Shown: positions 7,254-16,457 of the stretch, piece after piece
How positions within the stretch are numbered: position 1 is the stretch's first letter
Layout: every line of letters begins with the position of its first letter
Origin: Bacteroidaceae bacterium
GTDB taxonomy: Bacteria > Bacteroidota > Bacteroidia > Bacteroidales > Bacteroidaceae
Direction of reading: 5' to 3'
DNA: 64,000 nt
Assembly (NCBI GenBank): GCA_017466065.1
Contig: JAFTUV010000025.1
Location: 1 to 64,000, forward strand
Translations under genes and position numbers: made by a program
The notes under the pieces: generated by a model
Database searches by the model: none
What the model saw: the letters and a program-made list of their open reading frames with translations, nothing else
What the model was told of the DNA's origin: nothing

Positions 7254-9485
7254 TTATAGATTTATAGAGATGTGTCCCATGAAGTTGGTGCCGGCTTGTG
7301 CAGCGTATCCGGCACCGTTGTAGCGAATCTTCTCTCCGCCATCGGTGTAGTAGCCGCTATATGCATAGCCGTTGTTTTCATACTCTTCGTTGAACAGATT
7401 GTAAATATTCAGTCCCAAAGTCATACTCTTTATGCCGTTCAACCTGAATGTATATGCCAGATAAAGGTTACTCACAAAATAGGCGTCGAGCTGTTGCTCC
7501 TTTTGTCGAGCATTGCTCATATATTGCCTGCCTACATATTGCGAGTGCAACGATATATCAAACCCTTTACGGTTATAAGTAAAGGTGTTGTTCAATATCG
7601 CATCGGGCGAGAAAGCTATCGGTGTTTCGCCATGTTCTATGCGCCACTCCTCGTAAGTGTTGTCATCATAAAGAACCTCGGTGAAATTCTTTATGCGGTT
7701 GCGGCTTAATGTGGCATTGGCCTCCCACGCAAGGCCGCAAGGCAGTTTAAGGCCGGCAAGGAGTTCTACTCCTGTACGGTAGCTGTCGGGTACATTGTCG
7801 GCAAGTGCCTCGCCTATCTCGTTAAGCTCGCCCGTCAGCACCAATTGGTCTTTATAATCCATGTAATACAGGTTTATGCCGGCGTGAAAGATGTTGCCGC
7901 CGAATGTATATCCAAATTCATAGTCGGTGAGCCGTTCGGCCTTGGGGCGTTCAAACAGTTTTCCGTCGGTGTAGTTGTTGCGTGTGGGTTCCTTGTGTGC
8001 AATGCCAACCGATGCATATAAACGGTTGCGCTCATCTATTTGCCACGACAATCCGGCTTTAGGGTTGAAGAAACCGAATTTCTCATCCACATTCAGCTTT
8101 TGCAGGGCATTCTCGCTGTCGTTCCATTTGTCGTTGCAACCATCTATTTTGTAGCTTATGTGGCGATACTGCATGTCGGCGTATGCATTAAGTTTGTCGG
8201 TTAACTTGTAATCGGCCTTAAGATATATGTTCCCATCGTTCTTGCTACCGTTGTTGCGATAATATTCGTGGTTGGCGTCAAGATGCCCTATGTAGTTCTT
8301 TACCCACATTACATTACCGAAGTGGTCGCCATCGTAACGGTTCAAGGCTCCTCCTATCGTTGCGTTTATACGCCCGTCCTTGTAGTTCAGCGAAAATATA
8401 CCGCCGCCAAAATCATTATCCATAGCCTTTTTTCGTACAAGGTCGCTTTTCTTAACCGTCTCTCCGTCGTAATCAAACGGCGTAAGTGCATATTCAACCA
8501 GTTTGCGTCCTGTCTTGTACTCCTGATAATACCCCTCACCTTTTGTATAGTGCAAACCAATGTTCATGCTCCAATTGTTGTTGAACTGATGGTCGAAGAG
8601 CAGTTGGTAGTTCTGTTGCATGTAGTTGTCGGTCTGCTTGTCGTAGTAGTGATTCTTGCCGTTCTCGTCGGTGAACATATATCCGCAACTGTTGTATCTT
8701 CGTCCATACTGTTGCATCTCCTCCTTCGAAGCATAGTTCCATGCATGATAGGTCTCCTCGTCGCCGGTGAAGGTTATGAAATTTACCGATGTCTGTTCGT
8801 TGTAGTATCCGGCATGCAGATAGTACGATTTAAGTTTTGTGGCAGCGCGGTCGATATAACCGTCACTCTCAATGTTCGACAGGCGCATGTCTATTGCCCA
8901 ATGATTCTTTATAAGCCCTGTTCCTGCATTAACCGTCGTCTTGTGTGTGCCGAATGAACCGAACGAGCCGTTGAATTCGGCGTAAGGCTGTATGGCAAGC
9001 CTGCTTGTCCTTAAGTTGATGCTTGCACCGAACGAGCCTGCGCCGTTGGTCGATGTTCCTACACCACGTTGTATCTGTACATCCTTTACCGACGATGCAA
9101 TATCGGGCAGGTTAACCCAAAAAACAGTATGGCTCTCGGCATCGTTGATAGGAATACCATTGGCTGTAACATTTATGCGTGTTCCGTCGGTTCCGCGCAC
9201 CCGCAGGCTTGTGTATCCTATCCCTGCACCCGCATCGCTGGTTGTAATGGCACCCGGAGTCATGCTTATCAGATAAGGGAAATCTACTCCGGTGTTCAGT
9301 CTCTTTAACTCTTTTGCATCGATGTTTGTGTATGCTATCGGGGTTGTCTCCGTAGCTCTCGATGACAAAATTTCCACTTCTTGCAAGCTGTGTGCCTGCA
9401 GGCTGTCTTTTTTCTCGGTTTGTGTCTGTGCACAAACAATGCTTGCTGCCATAAACAGGCAACAGGGCAATGTAATCCTTTTCAT
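7254..9485 (-). CDS. TonB-dependent outer membrane receptor for thiamine
   Basis: This ~743-residue receptor starts with a signal peptide (MKRITLPCCLFMAASIVCAQ). A plug domain follows, with VEILSSRATETTPIAY, GVDFPYLISMTPGAITTSDAG, LRVRGTDGTRINVTANGIPI and VQIQRGVGTSTNGAGSFGAS. A 22-strand barrel comes next and ends in a typical aromatic strand (GTNFMGHISINL). The TPP riboswitch upstream and the PnuT/TPK genes downstream indicate thiamine or a thiamine derivative as substrate; the barrel alone would not show this. The start at 9485 is chosen over an in-frame 9587, which lies inside the riboswitch. The PnuT gene follows after a single base. Confidence 0.9.
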   Translation of the reverse strand: MKRITLPCCLFMAASIVCAQTQTEKKDSLQAHSLQEVEILSSRATETTPIAYTNIDAKELKRLNTGVDFPYLISMTPGAITTSDAGAGIGYTSLRVRGTDGTRINVTANGIPINDAESHTVFWVNLPDIASSVKDVQIQRGVGTSTNGAGSFGASINLRTSRLAIQPYAEFNGSFGSFGTHKTTVNAGTGLIKNHWAIDMRLSNIESDGYIDRAATKLKSYYLHAGYYNEQTSVNFITFTGDEETYHAWNYASKEEMQQYGRRYNSCGYMFTDENGKNHYYDKQTDNYMQQNYQLLFDHQFNNNWSMNIGLHYTKGEGYYQEYKTGRKLVEYALTPFDYDGETVKKSDLVRKKAMDNDFGGGIFSLNYKDGRINATIGGALNRYDGDHFGNVMWVKNYIGHLDANHEYYRNNGSKNDGNIYLKADYKLTDKLNAYADMQYRHISYKIDGCNDKWNDSENALQKLNVDEKFGFFNPKAGLSWQIDERNRLYASVGIAHKEPTRNNYTDGKLFERPKAERLTDYEFGYTFGGNIFHAGINLYYMDYKDQLVLTGELNEIGEALADNVPDSYRTGVELLAGLKLPCGLAWEANATLSRNRIKNFTEVLYDDNTYEEWRIEHGETPIAFSPDAILNNTFTYNRKGFDISLHSQYVGRQYMSNARQKEQQLDAYFVSNLYLAYTFRLNGIKSMTLGLNIYNLFNEEYENNGYAYSGYYTDGGEKIRYNGAGYAAQAGTNFMGHISINL

Positions 9486-9515
9486 TGCAATTCCAAATTT
9501 TGTGGAGTGGAAGCA

Positions 9516-9562
9516 AATAAAAAATCCTCCAACTCCGTTGTTAAACAGAAAATGGGGATTTT
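9516..9562 (-). terminator. Probable terminator arm of the TPP riboswitch expression platform
   Basis: On the minus strand AATCCCCA (from 9560) can pair with TGGAGGATT (to about 9523) with one bulged A. It is followed at once by a T-rich tract (TTTTTTATTT). It sits between the aptamer and the receptor start codon, where ligand-dependent termination would occur. The competing antiterminator was not resolved by eye. Confidence 0.55.
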
Positions 9563-9582
9563 CCTGTGCTGTCGAATGTGTG

Positions 9583-9672
9583 GCCACGCCATTCGGCTAC
9601 TCCCTACGCCGGCATTACCCGGATCAGGTTCTTGGGTATGATCTCAGCCCATGTATTAAGGCACCCCGTTTT
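9583..9672 (-). ncRNA. TPP riboswitch (THI element)
   Basis: Read on the minus strand, the conserved THI-box pieces appear in order: GGGGTGCC, then GGGCTGAGATCATACCC, then GAACCTGATCCGGGTAAT, then GCCGGCGTAGGGA. These are the P2/P3 CUGAGA pyrimidine sensor and the P4/P5 pyrophosphate sensor. It lies ~100 nt upstream of the receptor start and controls the three-gene thiamine uptake operon by repression at high TPP. A weak -7 box on the minus strand (TACCTTTA, 9692-9685) would start transcription just before the aptamer. Confidence 0.97.
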
Positions 9673-9901
9673 TGAAATCTGCGGTAAAGGTACAACAAAG
9701 AAATTAAAAAACCTCTATATGTTGTCGAAAAACTATGGTAAATTGTATAATTATGAAACGGTTTCTTAAAATCGTATAAAGAATTTTGCGTAACTTTGCG
9801 GTATATAACAATAAAGATTATATTTTATTTGCATTCCGATGACAAAAAATGTACTATTTTCATTCTTCTGTCGTTATATGAATGTCTATAAAGAGAAAAC
9901 T

Positions 9902-10630
9902 ATGTATCGAAGAATATTATTTTTGATTCTTACGGTGTGGTTTGTTTCCTTGCGGGTATTGTATGCTCAAAGTTCGATAGAGGCTCCACAACCTGTAGCA
10001 ATAGCAACCGATAAAGAGGGTAACGAGGTGGAATTGAGTGCAGGTGAAACATCCGAACCGTTTGAAGCACCGTTAACTGTTCGTTTCTCGGCCAATGCGG
10101 GCGAGTATCCCGGTTATTCACGTGTATGCCGATGGTCATTCAAGAAAAGTGACGAACAGGAGGACTTTCTCGTCAGATACGATGCCGAGGTGGAGTATGA
10201 ATTTGTTGAGGCCGGTGCATATACGGTTTCACTTTACGTGACATATACAAGCAGTACCAATTCAAATATGGTGCTCGAGTATGAATACGACCCTTATATG
10301 GTGAGTATTGCCGAATCTTCGTTGAAAGTTCCCAATGCATTTTCGCCTAATGGTGATGGAATAAACGATTATTTCAATGTATACGACGTAAAGTCTATCA
10401 TATCCTTTAATGCCGCCATCTATAACAGATGGGGGCAGCAGCTCTATTCGTGGGGAATAGATGAAATGACCTGTGAGGATTGCGGTTGGGACGGTACCTA
10501 TAAGGGAAAACCTGTTAAAGACGGAGTATATTTTGTGGTGGTGAGTGCAAAGGGTGCCGATGGTATTACCTACGATATAAAACGCGATGTAAACCTTTTG
10601 CGCAGATATATTGAAGAGACGAATAATTAG
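9902..10630 (+). CDS. Secreted protein with PKD-like and CHU_C (type IX sorting) domains
   Basis: The ~242-residue protein has a signal peptide (MYRRILFLILTVWFVSLRVL, then YAQ). A central Ig/PKD-like part has CRWSFKKSDEQED followed by EYEFVEAGAYTVSLYVTYTS. The C-terminal domain is of the gliding-motility type: VPNAFSPNGDGINDYFNV, IYNRWGQQLY, GWDGTYKGKPVKDGVYFVV. Such CHU_C domains direct substrates to the type IX secretion system in other Bacteroidetes; no T9SS component is in this window. ATG 9902 is chosen since the signal peptide starts there; upstream in-frame ATGs (9839, 9878) would add a hydrophilic leader. A -7 box TAACTTTG is at 9791-9798. Its stop is only ~10 nt before the likely uvrA start, so the two are probably co-transcribed. 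Confidence 0.8.
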   Translation: MYRRILFLILTVWFVSLRVLYAQSSIEAPQPVAIATDKEGNEVELSAGETSEPFEAPLTVRFSANAGEYPGYSRVCRWSFKKSDEQEDFLVRYDAEVEYEFVEAGAYTVSLYVTYTSSTNSNMVLEYEYDPYMVSIAESSLKVPNAFSPNGDGINDYFNVYDVKSIISFNAAIYNRWGQQLYSWGIDEMTCEDCGWDGTYKGKPVKDGVYFVVVSAKGADGITYDIKRDVNLLRRYIEETNN

Positions 10631-10640
10631 CAGTGTTGTC

Positions 10641-13466
10641 GTGAAAGAGAAAAGGAACAATATTGAGGTCTATGGTGCCAGGGTACATAATCTTAAAAAC
10701 ATAGATGTAAGCATTCCGCACAATTCATTGACTGTAATAACCGGGCTCAGTGGCAGTGGTAAATCGTCATTGGCATTCGATACCGTTTTTGCCGAAGGGC
10801 AACGACGTTATCTTGAAACCTTCTCCACCTATGCGCGTAATTTTCTTGGTGGCATGGAGCGTCCCGATGTTGATAAGATAACGGGGCTTGGTCCGGTGAT
10901 ATCCATTGAACAGAAAACCACCAACAAGAATCCGCGCTCTACAGTTGGGACAACCACCGAGATATACGATTATATGCGTCTGCTCTTTTCCCGTGTGGGG
11001 GAGGCTTATTCATATCTCTCGGGCGAAAAAATGGTTAAATATACCGAGGAGCAGATTTTGTCGTTGGTGATGTCGGAATATTCGGGTAAACGCATATATA
11101 TGCTTGCTCCTTTGGTTAAGTCGCGTAAAGGACACTACAAGGAACTCTTTGAGCAGATGATGCGCAAAGGCTATCTGAATGTGCGTGTCGATGGTGAGAT
11201 GTGCGAAATGTCACATGGTATGAAACTCGAGCGATACAAGAATCACGATATAGAAGTTGTGGTAGATAAACTTGTGGTCGACGAGAGTGATATGGATCGT
11301 ATAAAGCAGAGCCTCTCCACGACTATGCATCAGGGAGATGGTTTGGTGATGATAATGGAGATGCCCTCGGGTAATATCCGTCATTACAGCAAACGACTGA
11401 TGTGTCCGGTAACAGGGCTCTCTTATAAAGAGCCCGACCCGCATAATTTCTCGTTTAATTCACCACAGGGCTTTTGTCCTAAATGCAAGGGCTTGGGTGT
11501 GGTAAGTATGGTGGATGTAGACAAGGTTATTCCCGACCGTTCGCTCTCGGTTTATGATGGCGCGCTCGCACCGTTGGGTAAATATCGCCGTTCATCAATT
11601 TTTCAGCAGATAGAGGCGGTGCTTGCCCGATATGATGCCGATTTGAAAACTGCTGTATCGGAACTGCCCGACGAGGCCATAGATGAAATTCTGTATGGCT
11701 CGCCGGTGCCACTGCGTCTGAACGGTTCGTCAGAAATGTTTTACGACAGTTTTGCTACCTACAATGGTTTGATAAAATATATTCAGATGCAGAAAGAGAC
11801 CGGAGTTTCTGCCAAGGAACAGCGTTGGGCCGAGCAATTCTCGGTTATGCAGACATGTCCCGAATGTGGTGGCTCGCGTCTGAATAAAGAGGCTTTGCAC
11901 TATAAACTTAACGGGAAAAACATTGCCGAACTTTCCTCGATGGATATTGCTTTGCTTTATGATTGGCTTTGCGGCCTTGAGGAGCACCTTACGGAAAGGC
12001 AGCGTGCCATTGCTCATGAAATGATAAAGGAGATAACAACACGTCTGCGCTTCCTGTTGGATGTCGGTCTCGGCTATCTTTCGCTTTCTCGCTCTTCTGC
12101 TTCCCTGTCCGGTGGTGAAGGGCAACGTATTCGTTTGGCTACACAGGTCGGTTCACAACTTGTAAATGTCTTTTATATATTGGATGAACCAAGCATCGGT
12201 CTGCATTCGCGCGACAACGACCGATTGATAAAATCGCTTAAATCGTTGCGCGACAGCGGAAATACCGTTATTGTGGTTGAGCACGACAGGGATATAATGT
12301 TGTCGTCCGATTATGTCATCGATTTAGGGCCTAAAGCCGGTCGTAAAGGCGGCAATGTGGTTTTTGCCGGAACTCCGCGTGAAATGCTCGATAGCAATAC
12401 ACTTACAGCAAACTATTTGAAGGATATTGAGGTTATACCCGTACCATCGCAACGACGGGCCGGTAATGGAAAATCGATAAAGATTTTTGGAGCATGCGGA
12501 AATAATTTGAAAAATATAGATGTTGAATTTCCGCTCGGAAAATTGATTTGTGTGACGGGTGTTTCGGGAGGAGGTAAATCTTCGCTTGTAAACGATACGT
12601 TGCAGCCTATTCTGGCCAAGCATTTCTATCGTGCACTGCGCGAACCATTGCCGTATAAAAGTATCGAGGGTGTAGAACACATCGATAAAATAGTAGACGT
12701 CGACCAATCTCCTCTCGGTCGTACACCACGTTCAAATCCGGCAACATATACCGGAGTCTTTTCCGATATACGCAACCTGTTTGTGGGGCTTCCCGAGGCT
12801 AAAATAAGGGGATACAAACCCGGACGTTTCTCGTTCAATGTGTCGGGCGGCAGATGCGATGCTTGCAGCGGTAACGGATACAAAACATTAGAGATGAACT
12901 TTCTGCCCGATGTGATGGTGCCATGTGAGGTCTGTCACGGTAAACGTTACAACCGCGAAACGCTGGAAGTGCGATACAAGGGCAAATCCATAGCCGATGT
13001 TCTTGATATGACGATAAATATGGCTGTGGAATTTTTCGAGAATGTGCCTGCAATTCTCAACAAAATTAAGGTTCTGCAGGATGTCGGCCTGGGCTATATA
13101 AAATTAGGCCAGCCATCGACTACTTTGTCGGGTGGTGAAAGTCAGCGTGTGAAATTGGCTACAGAACTATCTAAACGCGATACGGGTAAGACTCTCTACC
13201 TGCTTGATGAACCAACAACGGGCTTGCACTTCGAAGACATCAGGGTGTTGATGAATGTTATAAACCGTTTGGTGGACAAAGGGAATACGGTTGTGATTAT
13301 CGAACACAATCTGGATGTGATAAAAACAGCCGATTATATTATTGATATGGGGCCCGAGGGTGGTCGTGACGGTGGAGTGGTAGTTGCAAGCGGTACTCCC
13401 GAGGAGGTTGCTTCCGGTGGCATAGGCTACACTGCACCTTATCTTGCCAAAGAACTGCAACGGTAA
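10641..13466 (+). CDS. uvrA: Excinuclease ABC subunit A
   Basis: The ~941-residue protein matches full-length UvrA, the damage-recognition ATPase of nucleotide excision repair. It has two ABC modules: Walker A GLSGSGKSSLAFDT with signature LSGGEGQRIRLATQ, and Walker A GVSGGGKSSLVNDT with signature LSGGESQRVKLATEL. The large zinc finger is intact (CDACSGNGYKT ... CEVCHGKRYN). The small finger is half lost: the first pair reads CPVTG instead of CxxC, while CPKC remains. The UvrB-binding and insertion regions are present. The frame is open to a TTG at 10611 inside the previous gene; GTG 10641 (KEKRNNIEVYGARVHN) fits homologue starts better. Bacteroidales often carry more than one UvrA, so this may be a paralogue. 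Confidence 0.9.
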   Translation: MKEKRNNIEVYGARVHNLKNIDVSIPHNSLTVITGLSGSGKSSLAFDTVFAEGQRRYLETFSTYARNFLGGMERPDVDKITGLGPVISIEQKTTNKNPRSTVGTTTEIYDYMRLLFSRVGEAYSYLSGEKMVKYTEEQILSLVMSEYSGKRIYMLAPLVKSRKGHYKELFEQMMRKGYLNVRVDGEMCEMSHGMKLERYKNHDIEVVVDKLVVDESDMDRIKQSLSTTMHQGDGLVMIMEMPSGNIRHYSKRLMCPVTGLSYKEPDPHNFSFNSPQGFCPKCKGLGVVSMVDVDKVIPDRSLSVYDGALAPLGKYRRSSIFQQIEAVLARYDADLKTAVSELPDEAIDEILYGSPVPLRLNGSSEMFYDSFATYNGLIKYIQMQKETGVSAKEQRWAEQFSVMQTCPECGGSRLNKEALHYKLNGKNIAELSSMDIALLYDWLCGLEEHLTERQRAIAHEMIKEITTRLRFLLDVGLGYLSLSRSSASLSGGEGQRIRLATQVGSQLVNVFYILDEPSIGLHSRDNDRLIKSLKSLRDSGNTVIVVEHDRDIMLSSDYVIDLGPKAGRKGGNVVFAGTPREMLDSNTLTANYLKDIEVIPVPSQRRAGNGKSIKIFGACGNNLKNIDVEFPLGKLICVTGVSGGGKSSLVNDTLQPILAKHFYRALREPLPYKSIEGVEHIDKIVDVDQSPLGRTPRSNPATYTGVFSDIRNLFVGLPEAKIRGYKPGRFSFNVSGGRCDACSGNGYKTLEMNFLPDVMVPCEVCHGKRYNRETLEVRYKGKSIADVLDMTINMAVEFFENVPAILNKIKVLQDVGLGYIKLGQPSTTLSGGESQRVKLATELSKRDTGKTLYLLDEPTTGLHFEDIRVLMNVINRLVDKGNTVVIIEHNLDVIKTADYIIDMGPEGGRDGGVVVASGTPEEVASGGIGYTAPYLAKELQR

Positions 13467-13507
13467 TATAAGAGGTTTAGACAATACTGCGTGTTAACAA
13501 AAAATAA

Positions 13508-13714
13508 TATATCGATAATCTGAAACAATTTTATTATTTTTTCCTCAATGACACGTTCTGCTTGCCTATGTTGTTTTTAACGATGCAGTGGTTCGTTCGT
13601 TTCCACAATGCCAAAAGATTGGAACTTGTCACGTATGTAACCGGCTTTCTGTTGCTTGCCGGTGACGCAGGGTTAATTGCTCTATTTGAGAACAGAGTGG
13701 GATTCACATGTTAA
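13508..13714 (+). pseudogene. Short membrane-protein remnant between uvrA and the POT gene
   Basis: A frame without an ATG at its head reads YYFFLNDTFCLPMLFLTMQ, then WFVRFHNAKRLELVTYVTGF, then LLLAGDAGLIALFENRVGF, and stops at 13712. It looks like real protein: two hydrophobic segments and an FxLNDxFCLPML start resembling small Bacteroidetes inner membrane proteins. The normal start and the C-terminal end seem missing, so it is probably a decayed gene; a 48-residue protein from ATG 13568 is the alternative. The remainder of 13467-13904 holds only A/T-rich leader sequence and a -7 box TATATTTG (13797-13804) for the transporter. Confidence 0.4.
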
Positions 13715-13904
13715 AAAGGATTAAACATGATTGAAGTATGCATGTTTTTTTTTTGAAAGAATCTTCAACGGCGTCTAAACTTTACTGATATTTTGCTATA
13801 TTTGCACTTTGAACATCGTTCAAGGTGCAAATGCGTGTGTGTTATGCGTTTGCAATTATATTAAGGAAAAAGTAATAATATTAACAATTAAATTAATTAA
13901 ATCT

Positions 13905-15434
13905 ATGTTTGAAGGACATCCTAAAGGTCTTTGGGCTTTGGCCCTAGCCAATACAGGTGAGCGTTTCGGCTACTACACCATGTTGGCTGTGTTTTTCTTG
14001 TTTCTGCAGCACCAATTCGGTTTTTCGGTAGGTTTGGCAGGCTCCATTCAATCAATTTTTCTTGGTGTAGTATATTTCGTTCCTCTTTTCGGTGGTATGT
14101 TGGCCGATAAGTATGGATATGGCAAGATGGTTACCATCGGTATCCTTGTAATGTTCCTTGGATATTTGTGTCTGTCGTTGCCTCTTGGCGGTGGCACGAT
14201 TGCCCTCATCGTGATGGCATTGGCTTTGCTTTTCGTGTGTGTTGGTACCGGTTTGTTCAAGGGTAACTTGCAGGTGTTGGTTGGAAATCTTTATGACGAC
14301 CCAAAATATTCGGCAAAGCGTGACGAGGGTTTCAGTATTTTCTACATGGCCATTAATCTTGGTTCGATGTTTGCTGCAGCAGCAGCACTTGCTGTTATGG
14401 ACTATGTTCAGAAAGATTTTGCGGTAGACAAGGCTACATCTTATCATTTTGCATTTGCTGTTGCATGTATCTCGCTCATCTTCTCCATTATAATCTATTA
14501 TGCCTTCCGTTTTACTTTTGCGCATGCCGATCGTGCAAAAACAGCTGTTGCCGGTGCAAAAGAGGAGGTTACCGAGCAACTGACTCCGGCACAGACAAAA
14601 GAGCGTATTATCTGTCTCTGTCTTGTGTTTGCGGTGGTTATCTTCTTCTGGATGGCTTTCCACCAGAATGGTACAACCATGACACAGTTTGCCGAGGTGT
14701 ATACCCGGAAAACAGCAACAGGTGCTTCAAGCCTTATGTTTAATGTTTGGAATCTTGTACTTGCCATTCTTGCTGTTTACGGTGTTATGGGTATTTTCCA
14801 GAATAAATCACTAAAGGGTAAAATTATAGCTTTGGCACTTGTTGCCGGTGCCGGTGGATATTTGGCTTATAGTGCTGCTAATTCGGCTGATGCTGTTGCA
14901 ACATTCGAGGCTCCTATTTTCCAGCAGTTCAATCCCTGCTTTGTGGTAGCGCTTACACCTATAATAATGGCTGTATTCTCGGCGTTGAGAAACAAGGGTA
15001 AAGAACCCTCTTCTCCTTTGAAGATTGGTCTTGGTATGCTTGTTGCCGGTTTGGGATTTGTTCTGTTGCTTATGGGTTCTTTGGATTTGCCCAATCCCGA
15101 TGCTCAAACTGTTGCATTGGAGGCCGGCACAGCAACTCTTGTAACACCTAATCTGCTCATTGGAACATATTTCATTCTTACTATTGCCGAGTTGTTCCTT
15201 TCGCCCATCGGTATTTCGTTTGTGAGCAAGGTTGCTCCTCCCCAATATAAGGGTATGATGATGGGTGGCTGGTTTGTGGCAACTGCCATCGGAAACTTCT
15301 TGGTTGCTGTTCCTGCTTTGTTGTGGGGTTCACTTCCTTTGTATGTGGTTTGGGGCGTGCTTATCGCTGTTTGCCTTGTTTCGGCTCTATTTATCTTCTC
15401 TATCTTGAAACGTCTTGAGAAGGTGGCGAAGTAA
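13905..15434 (+). CDS. POT/PTR-family proton-coupled peptide transporter
   Basis: The 509-residue protein is a 12-14 helix major-facilitator transporter of the POT family, importing di-/tripeptides with protons. It shows NTGERFGYYTMLAVFFLF in helix 1, GGMLADKYGYGKMV in the loop after helix 2, GTGLFKGNLQVLVGNLY, and the signature FSIFYMAINLGSMFA. The family's proton-coupling ExxER motif reads NTGER here, so the first glutamate is missing; this seems usual for the Bacteroidetes branch. Start ATG 13905 (MFEGHPKGLWALAL) is chosen by family alignment; the frame extends to 13809 without homology. A stand-alone gene ending at a strong bidirectional terminator. Confidence 0.93.
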   Translation: MFEGHPKGLWALALANTGERFGYYTMLAVFFLFLQHQFGFSVGLAGSIQSIFLGVVYFVPLFGGMLADKYGYGKMVTIGILVMFLGYLCLSLPLGGGTIALIVMALALLFVCVGTGLFKGNLQVLVGNLYDDPKYSAKRDEGFSIFYMAINLGSMFAAAAALAVMDYVQKDFAVDKATSYHFAFAVACISLIFSIIIYYAFRFTFAHADRAKTAVAGAKEEVTEQLTPAQTKERIICLCLVFAVVIFFWMAFHQNGTTMTQFAEVYTRKTATGASSLMFNVWNLVLAILAVYGVMGIFQNKSLKGKIIALALVAGAGGYLAYSAANSADAVATFEAPIFQQFNPCFVVALTPIIMAVFSALRNKGKEPSSPLKIGLGMLVAGLGFVLLLMGSLDLPNPDAQTVALEAGTATLVTPNLLIGTYFILTIAELFLSPIGISFVSKVAPPQYKGMMMGGWFVATAIGNFLVAVPALLWGSLPLYVVWGVLIAVCLVSALFIFSILKRLEKVAK

Positions 15435-15447
15435 TTCTAAAAAAAAT

Positions 15448-15510
15448 ATATTTCAATACAAAAAGATATGCAACTGCTATTCGGTTGCATATCTTTTTGT
15501 ATTGAAATAT
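15448..15510 (+). terminator. 27-bp perfect inverted repeat, bidirectional terminator
   Basis: Arms 15448-15474 and 15484-15510 are exact reverse complements with a 9-nt loop, lying between two converging genes. The right arm encodes the YFNTKRYAT end of the esterase, whose stop codon is in the loop. It is longer than an ordinary terminator needs to be. Confidence 0.85.
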
Positions 15511-16445
15511 AATCGGCAGAACTCATCGGTCTTACGTATAAATGCGGCCATACTGTCGGGGTCGTTTGCCAGTGTGTGTCCCGAATTCGGGAAATCTATA
15601 TTATGATAGGGTATATTGCAACTGTCCAATGCTGCAATAAGCAATCTCTTTTGCCCGGGTGGCACAATCCTGTCGTGTGGTCCGTATGCGCAAATTGTGG
15701 GCACACTGTTTCGTGTGACCATGCACGACGGTGATATCGAATCGAGCAACTTTGTGTGAATACCTTTGGCAATCATGCTGTCGGTTATTTCCACACCGGT
15801 TATAAAGGATGCAAAGCTGATTGATGCGCTGTCTTCAATAAACCCCCAATGTCTGCCGTGGAAATTTGTCGGGCTGCTTTGTTGAAATACGAACTTTACG
15901 GGGACAGGTGAATCATCGGCCTCTCGATAAGCATAAAGCATTGCTAAACATCCGCCTGCCGAAACGCCCGATACTGCCATCTCGTCGATAGTGTAGCCAA
16001 GGCTGTCGCAAACGTTCTTTATTGCTTGTACACAATCTTTTATGTCGTTGTGCATACGGTTGATATCTGATGTGTGCTTCTCGTTGTGAAGCGTATAGTT
16101 AACCGTTGCGGCAATGCATCCTTTAGAGGAGAAATATTTGCACCAATCCTTTCCCTCATTTTTGTCACCGCTAACAAAACTGCCACCATGGATGAATAAT
16201 ATAAGTGGGTATCGGCGATGGTGTTTCTTCTCAGCAGGCAGGTAAAGGTCGTATCCACAATCGTCAATGTCGTTGTATTTAAGGTCTTTGTATATTTCAC
16301 CCGATATATTGCTGTCGGCAACTTTCAAATATCTTATTGTTTCCTCCCATTTTTCGCTGAGTGTGGCAATCATCGATAATGAAAATACTGAAACGAATGT
16401 GATGATACAAAAAACAACAAACAGAATTCTGTAAATTATTCTCAT
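15477..16445 (-). CDS. Alpha/beta-hydrolase, esterase/lipase type
   Basis: This 322-residue enzyme has an N-terminal signal anchor (RILFVVFCIITFVSVFSLSM), so it is probably inner-membrane-anchored and facing the periplasm. The hydrolase core shows the oxyanion-hole motif ILFIHGGSFVSGD, the nucleophile elbow VSGVSAGGCLAM, and late acid and base candidates in YGPHDRIVPPGQ and NSGHTLAND. This is the HSL/BD-FAE-like carboxylesterase pattern; substrate unknown. Its start is 12 nt after the stop of a 37-residue membrane protein gene, so the two probably form a small operon. Its final codons are one arm of the terminator hairpin. Confidence 0.85.
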   Translation of the reverse strand: MRIIYRILFVVFCIITFVSVFSLSMIATLSEKWEETIRYLKVADSNISGEIYKDLKYNDIDDCGYDLYLPAEKKHHRRYPLILFIHGGSFVSGDKNEGKDWCKYFSSKGCIAATVNYTLHNEKHTSDINRMHNDIKDCVQAIKNVCDSLGYTIDEMAVSGVSAGGCLAMLYAYREADDSPVPVKFVFQQSSPTNFHGRHWGFIEDSASISFASFITGVEITDSMIAKGIHTKLLDSISPSCMVTRNSVPTICAYGPHDRIVPPGQKRLLIAALDSCNIPYHNIDFPNSGHTLANDPDSMAAFIRKTDEFCRLYFNTKRYATE

Positions 16446-16457
16446 TTTGCAGCAGTT

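Noticed and set aside
8268..8957. 229-codon plus-strand frame inside the TonB receptor gene
   Set aside because: It is antisense to a well-supported receptor and has a low-complexity Val/Leu-rich composition produced by the opposite frame.
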